NCBI GenBank assembly: GCA_002868865.1
Contig: PKUC01000041.1
Span: 1-44,953 of the forward strand
Source: Desulfuromonas sp.
GTDB taxonomy: Bacteria; Desulfobacterota; Desulfuromonadia; Desulfuromonadales; Geopsychrobacteraceae
DNA length: 44,953 bases
Direction of reading: 5' to 3'
Positions 41,868 through 44,953 of the stretch are shown piece by piece (positions within the stretch are counted from its first letter, which is position 1; each line of letters begins with the position of its first letter). Both the position numbers and the translations under genes were made by a program. Below the pieces are notes generated by a model, which was given only the letters and a program-made list of their open reading frames with translations, was not told where the DNA came from and did no database searches.

Positions 41868-44324
41868 TTGAAAACTCATTTGAACAAGCTGTCGATTCAC
41901 AGCAAAATCTCTATTTCCATTCTCGCAACCAGCCTGTTTGTGTTGTTCCTGTTTGGGACCATTTTTGTTATTGCTGAAGTGCAGGCGATCCGCAGTGAGA
42001 TGGCCAGCAACCTTGCTCTGACCACTGATCTCGTCGGAAATTACGCCAGCGAAGCTCTCATTCAGAAAAAACGGATGGATCTTGCACATGTTCTGGCTAA
42101 ATTCGATGTGCGTGACGATGTCCGTGGTGCGTATCTGTTCAATCATGCTGGTGACCCATATGCCTCTTACCTGGCTCCGGAGAGCTATGGTTTTGTCAGC
42201 CGGGCAATCCGTGATGATTTCGACGACCTCTCTCTATCGTTCTGGAAACATTCCCAGCAACAGAAACAGATCTTTAACCGCCATCACCTCAGTTTTTTTT
42301 CTCCCGTTTATTTCCGTGATAAAAAGGTCGGAACCCTCTATGTCGTTTCGGACCTGAGTGGCCTTTACCGCAGGTTGTATGGCGCATTGCTCGCCGGATT
42401 GATCGTTTTTGGTCTGTTGGTCCCGATCGCGGTTCTGATTTCCAGGGTGCTGGCCCGTTCGCTGGCCAACCCTGTTCTTGTGCTGTTGGAGAAGATGACC
42501 CATGTATCTAATACCGGAGATTTCAAGGTCCGCGTAGAGCGCAGCAGCGCTGATGAAATCGGACAACTGGTCGACGGGTTCAACGAGATGCTGACCCAGA
42601 TCGAACTGCGCGATCAGCGGTTGTTGATGTATCAGAAAAATCTGGAGGCGACGGTCGAGGATCGGACGAAAAAACTGAAAGAGACCGTCCAGAAGTTGGA
42701 GGCGTCTGTTGAGGCGGCCGAGGCGGCGAATATTGCAAAATCAAATTTTCTGGCCAATATGACCCATGAATTGCGGACCCCTCTGATCGGCGTCCTCGGG
42801 ATGAATGAGCTGTTGTCACGAACATCGCTGAATACGCATCAGCAATCACTGGTTGAGACGGTTCACAGCTCGGGCGAAAATCTACTGGCCCTGATCAACG
42901 ATGTGCTCGATTTTTCCAAAATTGAAGCCGAGTGCCTTGAACTTGAGGCGGTCGATACCTGTTATTTTGAGGTGGTCGAGGAGACGGCCAAATTACTCTA
43001 CAGCAAGGCGTTCACTAAGGGGCTTTATCTGGTCTGCGATATCGATGCATCGTCGAGGTGGCGTGTGAGCGCTGATCCGGTTCGTTTGCGCCAGATTATC
43101 TTCAACCTTTTGAGTAACGCTATCAAGTTTACGGATCGTGGCGGTGTTGTTGTTCGCCTGGATATGGCGGAGCATCAACCCGGAATCGGACGTTTCACCC
43201 TGACCGTCGAGGACAGCGGCCGTGGAATGTCTACAGACGTTCAGCAGCAGGTTTTTGATGCGTTTGTTCAGGCGGATGTTACGACCACGCGAAAATTCGG
43301 CGGGACCGGCCTGGGCCTGTCGATCGTTCAGCAGTTGACGACTTTGATGAAGGGGGATGTGCGACTCGAAAGTCAGCCCGATGAGGGTACCCGCTTCACT
43401 GTTGAACTCGATCTGCCGCTGATTGTCCCCAACCAGGTCAGTCTGCCAGCAGATCTCGTCGGGCGTAACGTTCTTGTCTATGATCATTCTCCGGCGCAGC
43501 GGCGGGCCCTGAAAAGTTCATTGGCGGGGATGGGGGTTCAGGCCGTGATGGCCGACTCTGCGGATCATGCCTGGTGTTGTTTGACAGGGATTTCGACACC
43601 CTCATCGTTTGATGTCGCGTTTGTTGCTCAGGAGAGTCGTCTTTCGGATGGCAGCCGACTGCTCGATCTTTGCGCGCAAGAGTTGAAATCGACCGGCGTC
43701 CGTATTGTTGAAATCGCTGAGTTGCCAGAAGGTCAGACTCCGCACATGTCGAACACATCAGGCGAGGTTGTCCTGTATCGCCCGATCATAACGTCCGATG
43801 TTGCTCATTGTTTGATCCGGCGGATAAAGTCGATTGAACTGGTGGCGAATCGCAGTGATGATGTGGCGACAAACCCAGGAGCCGTTTCCGCACCAGCTTG
43901 TCCTGATAGGGCTTCCGACCAGCGTCATGTGTTGCTTGTTGAAGACAACGCCGTGACCCGAGAACTCGTCATGCTGTTTCTTGGTAAGTTTGATCTGCGC
44001 ATTACCCAGGCAGACACAGGGCTGGCGGCACTTGATGCAGCAGATCGGGAGACCTTCGACATGATTCTTATGGATTGCAATATGCCGGAAATGGACGGCA
44101 TCGAAACAACCAGGCGTCTCCGCGATAAAGGGGTTACGGTTCCGATTGTCGCTATGACCGCCCACATCGATACCCGGATTTACCAAGCCTGCACCGAGGC
44201 GGGAATGAATGATGCGCTGAAAAAGCCGTTCCACCAGAGCGAACTTGATGCCCTGATCAATAAATGGCTTGGGGAGGGCGGCGACAGCGAGTGCTCCTCA
44301 TTGACATTGGATGTGGTCGAATGA
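41868..44324 (+). CDS. Hybrid sensor histidine kinase with degenerate and intact receivers
   Basis: An 818-residue membrane sensor. Transmembrane segments near residues 13-35 and 165-190 flank a periplasmic sensor domain of about 130 residues (CHASE8-like by appearance). HAMP follows (to about 255), with a coiled coil to about 290. HisKA has phospho-accepting His300 in NMTHELRTPL, and HATPase_c shows NLLSNAIKFTDRGG, DSGRGMS and GTGLGLSIV. A first receiver-like domain (about 525-650) lacks the phosphoacceptor Asp (FDVAFVAQ). The last receiver has LLVEDNAVTREL, Asp736 in LMDCNMPEMDG, and LKKPFHQSEL. There is no HPt domain. It starts with TTG after GAGGGGG and overlaps the LVIVD gene. The signal and output partner are unknown. 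Confidence 0.9.
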   Translation: MKTHLNKLSIHSKISISILATSLFVLFLFGTIFVIAEVQAIRSEMASNLALTTDLVGNYASEALIQKKRMDLAHVLAKFDVRDDVRGAYLFNHAGDPYASYLAPESYGFVSRAIRDDFDDLSLSFWKHSQQQKQIFNRHHLSFFSPVYFRDKKVGTLYVVSDLSGLYRRLYGALLAGLIVFGLLVPIAVLISRVLARSLANPVLVLLEKMTHVSNTGDFKVRVERSSADEIGQLVDGFNEMLTQIELRDQRLLMYQKNLEATVEDRTKKLKETVQKLEASVEAAEAANIAKSNFLANMTHELRTPLIGVLGMNELLSRTSLNTHQQSLVETVHSSGENLLALINDVLDFSKIEAECLELEAVDTCYFEVVEETAKLLYSKAFTKGLYLVCDIDASSRWRVSADPVRLRQIIFNLLSNAIKFTDRGGVVVRLDMAEHQPGIGRFTLTVEDSGRGMSTDVQQQVFDAFVQADVTTTRKFGGTGLGLSIVQQLTTLMKGDVRLESQPDEGTRFTVELDLPLIVPNQVSLPADLVGRNVLVYDHSPAQRRALKSSLAGMGVQAVMADSADHAWCCLTGISTPSSFDVAFVAQESRLSDGSRLLDLCAQELKSTGVRIVEIAELPEGQTPHMSNTSGEVVLYRPIITSDVAHCLIRRIKSIELVANRSDDVATNPGAVSAPACPDRASDQRHVLLVEDNAVTRELVMLFLGKFDLRITQADTGLAALDAADRETFDMILMDCNMPEMDGIETTRRLRDKGVTVPIVAMTAHIDTRIYQACTEAGMNDALKKPFHQSELDALINKWLGEGGDSECSSLTLDVVE

Positions 44325-44953
44325 AACTCTCGATTAAAGGACTGATTTTTTTTGCGGTTATCGCCTACGGGCTCTGTGTCTACTGGGTCGGGTGCTTGTA
44401 TCTGGGGACGTCAGGGGAGACGAACGCTTTTGAGGTGATGAAGGTTCAGCCTGATCGCAAAAACGGTGGGGATAACGGTGCTGAGGTCTGGACCGTGTCC
44501 GGGCACGGTTTTAATCGTGATATGCGTGTCCTGCTGTCCGAGGACCTGTCCAATAGGCATGCTGTTGTCGGTACGGTTCCTCTTGGAGGAAATGCTTACG
44601 GAATCGTCATGGGTGACGGTGTCGCTTATGTTTCCAACGCGACTCAGGGGTTGCAACTTCTCAGTATGTCTGACCCGGAGTCGCCCGCTGTCATATCACG
44701 GTATTACATTGGTGCCAATGTTCATGACGTCTATCTCCACGACAAACTGCTTTTTCTCCTGACGCAGGATGGTGTCTCGATCAAGTCTGTTAAAAATCCA
44801 ACAAAACCACAATTCAATATCGAATTAAAGACCTTTTCTCAACCATATGCGATCCGTGTCGTCGGTGATCTGGCATATGTTGCTGCAGGAAAGAATGGTC
44901 TGATGGTGTTTGATATATCGATGGCGGCTGATAGCTTTGAACAACAAGCGAAG
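44321..44953 (+). CDS. LVIVD-repeat surface protein (3' end outside window)
   Basis: An open frame of 211 codons running off the right edge. ATG 44321 overlaps the kinase stop (ATGA). An N-terminal hydrophobic segment (GLIFFAVIAYGLCVYWVGCLYLG) is a signal or membrane anchor, and Cys25 within it is a possible but weak lipobox. From about residue 85 the protein has repeats of the LVIVD type expected of a beta-propeller: YGIVMGDGVAYVSNATQGL, HDVYLHDKLLFLLTQDGV and YAIRVVGDLAYVAAGKNGL, the last followed by MVFDIS. This predicts an exported ligand- or surface-contact protein. Coupling to the sensor kinase suggests it may deliver or modulate the signal; that is inference. Confidence 0.75.
   Translation, partial: MKLSIKGLIFFAVIAYGLCVYWVGCLYLGTSGETNAFEVMKVQPDRKNGGDNGAEVWTVSGHGFNRDMRVLLSEDLSNRHAVVGTVPLGGNAYGIVMGDGVAYVSNATQGLQLLSMSDPESPAVISRYYIGANVHDVYLHDKLLFLLTQDGVSIKSVKNPTKPQFNIELKTFSQPYAIRVVGDLAYVAAGKNGLMVFDISMAADSFEQQAK

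Overview
The window looks like a chromosomal segment of an anaerobic deltaproteobacterium of the Desulfuromonadales type (Desulfuromonas, Pelobacter or Geobacter relatives). That placement is inferred from gene content: a tungsten-type aldehyde:ferredoxin oxidoreductase, single-chain pyruvate carboxylase, PtsP, a cyclic-dinucleotide (GEMM) riboswitch, a B12-binding radical SAM/DUF4080 protein and a DUF6178-like protein. There is no marker gene such as rRNA to confirm it. Genes are packed tightly, many with 1-8 base overlaps. I found no tRNA, insertion sequence or CRISPR array.

Positions 1-9896 form a surface-polysaccharide region. It holds a P-loop kinase-like protein (cut by the left edge) and a glycosyltransferase. 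A secreted pectate-lyase-like beta-helix protein follows on the minus strand, and its leader carries a convincing GEMM-I (cyclic di-GMP class I) riboswitch followed by an intrinsic terminator. Diverging from it is a five-gene run: a CheR-like methyltransferase, a FemAB/GNAT-fold acyltransferase, a DegT-type sugar aminotransferase and two more FemAB-like proteins. A small fibronectin-III-like lipoprotein closes the region on the opposite strand. Together these suggest synthesis, decoration and trimming of an exopolysaccharide, with at least the lyase under second-messenger control.

Positions 9997-19731 carry conserved housekeeping and regulatory genes: typA/bipA behind a strong sigma70-like promoter, a sigma54-dependent response regulator with a GAFTSA loop, pyruvate carboxylase with its own promoter and a near-perfect bidirectional terminator, and ptsP (GAF plus PTS enzyme I). 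Positions 19986-29135 carry two oligopeptide-type ABC ATPases without a permease, a PHP phosphoesterase coupled to a small TPR protein, an overlapping aminotransferase-hrpB-crotonase operon, and a PepT-like peptidase.

Positions 29270-34259 are a promoter and four genes joined by 4-base stop/start overlaps: an M23 peptidase, AOR, a tandem class II aldolase-like protein and an ACP phosphodiesterase. Positions 34267-38063 (minus strand) hold an L,D-transpeptidase, a TPR protein sharing its type of C-terminal domain, and a radical SAM protein. A divergent B12-radical SAM protein follows, then a DUF6178-like protein. The window ends in a hybrid histidine kinase overlapping an LVIVD-repeat surface protein that runs off the right edge.

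The most notable items are the riboswitch-controlled lyase beside an acyltransferase-rich polysaccharide operon, and the four-gene M23-AOR-aldolase-AcpH operon.
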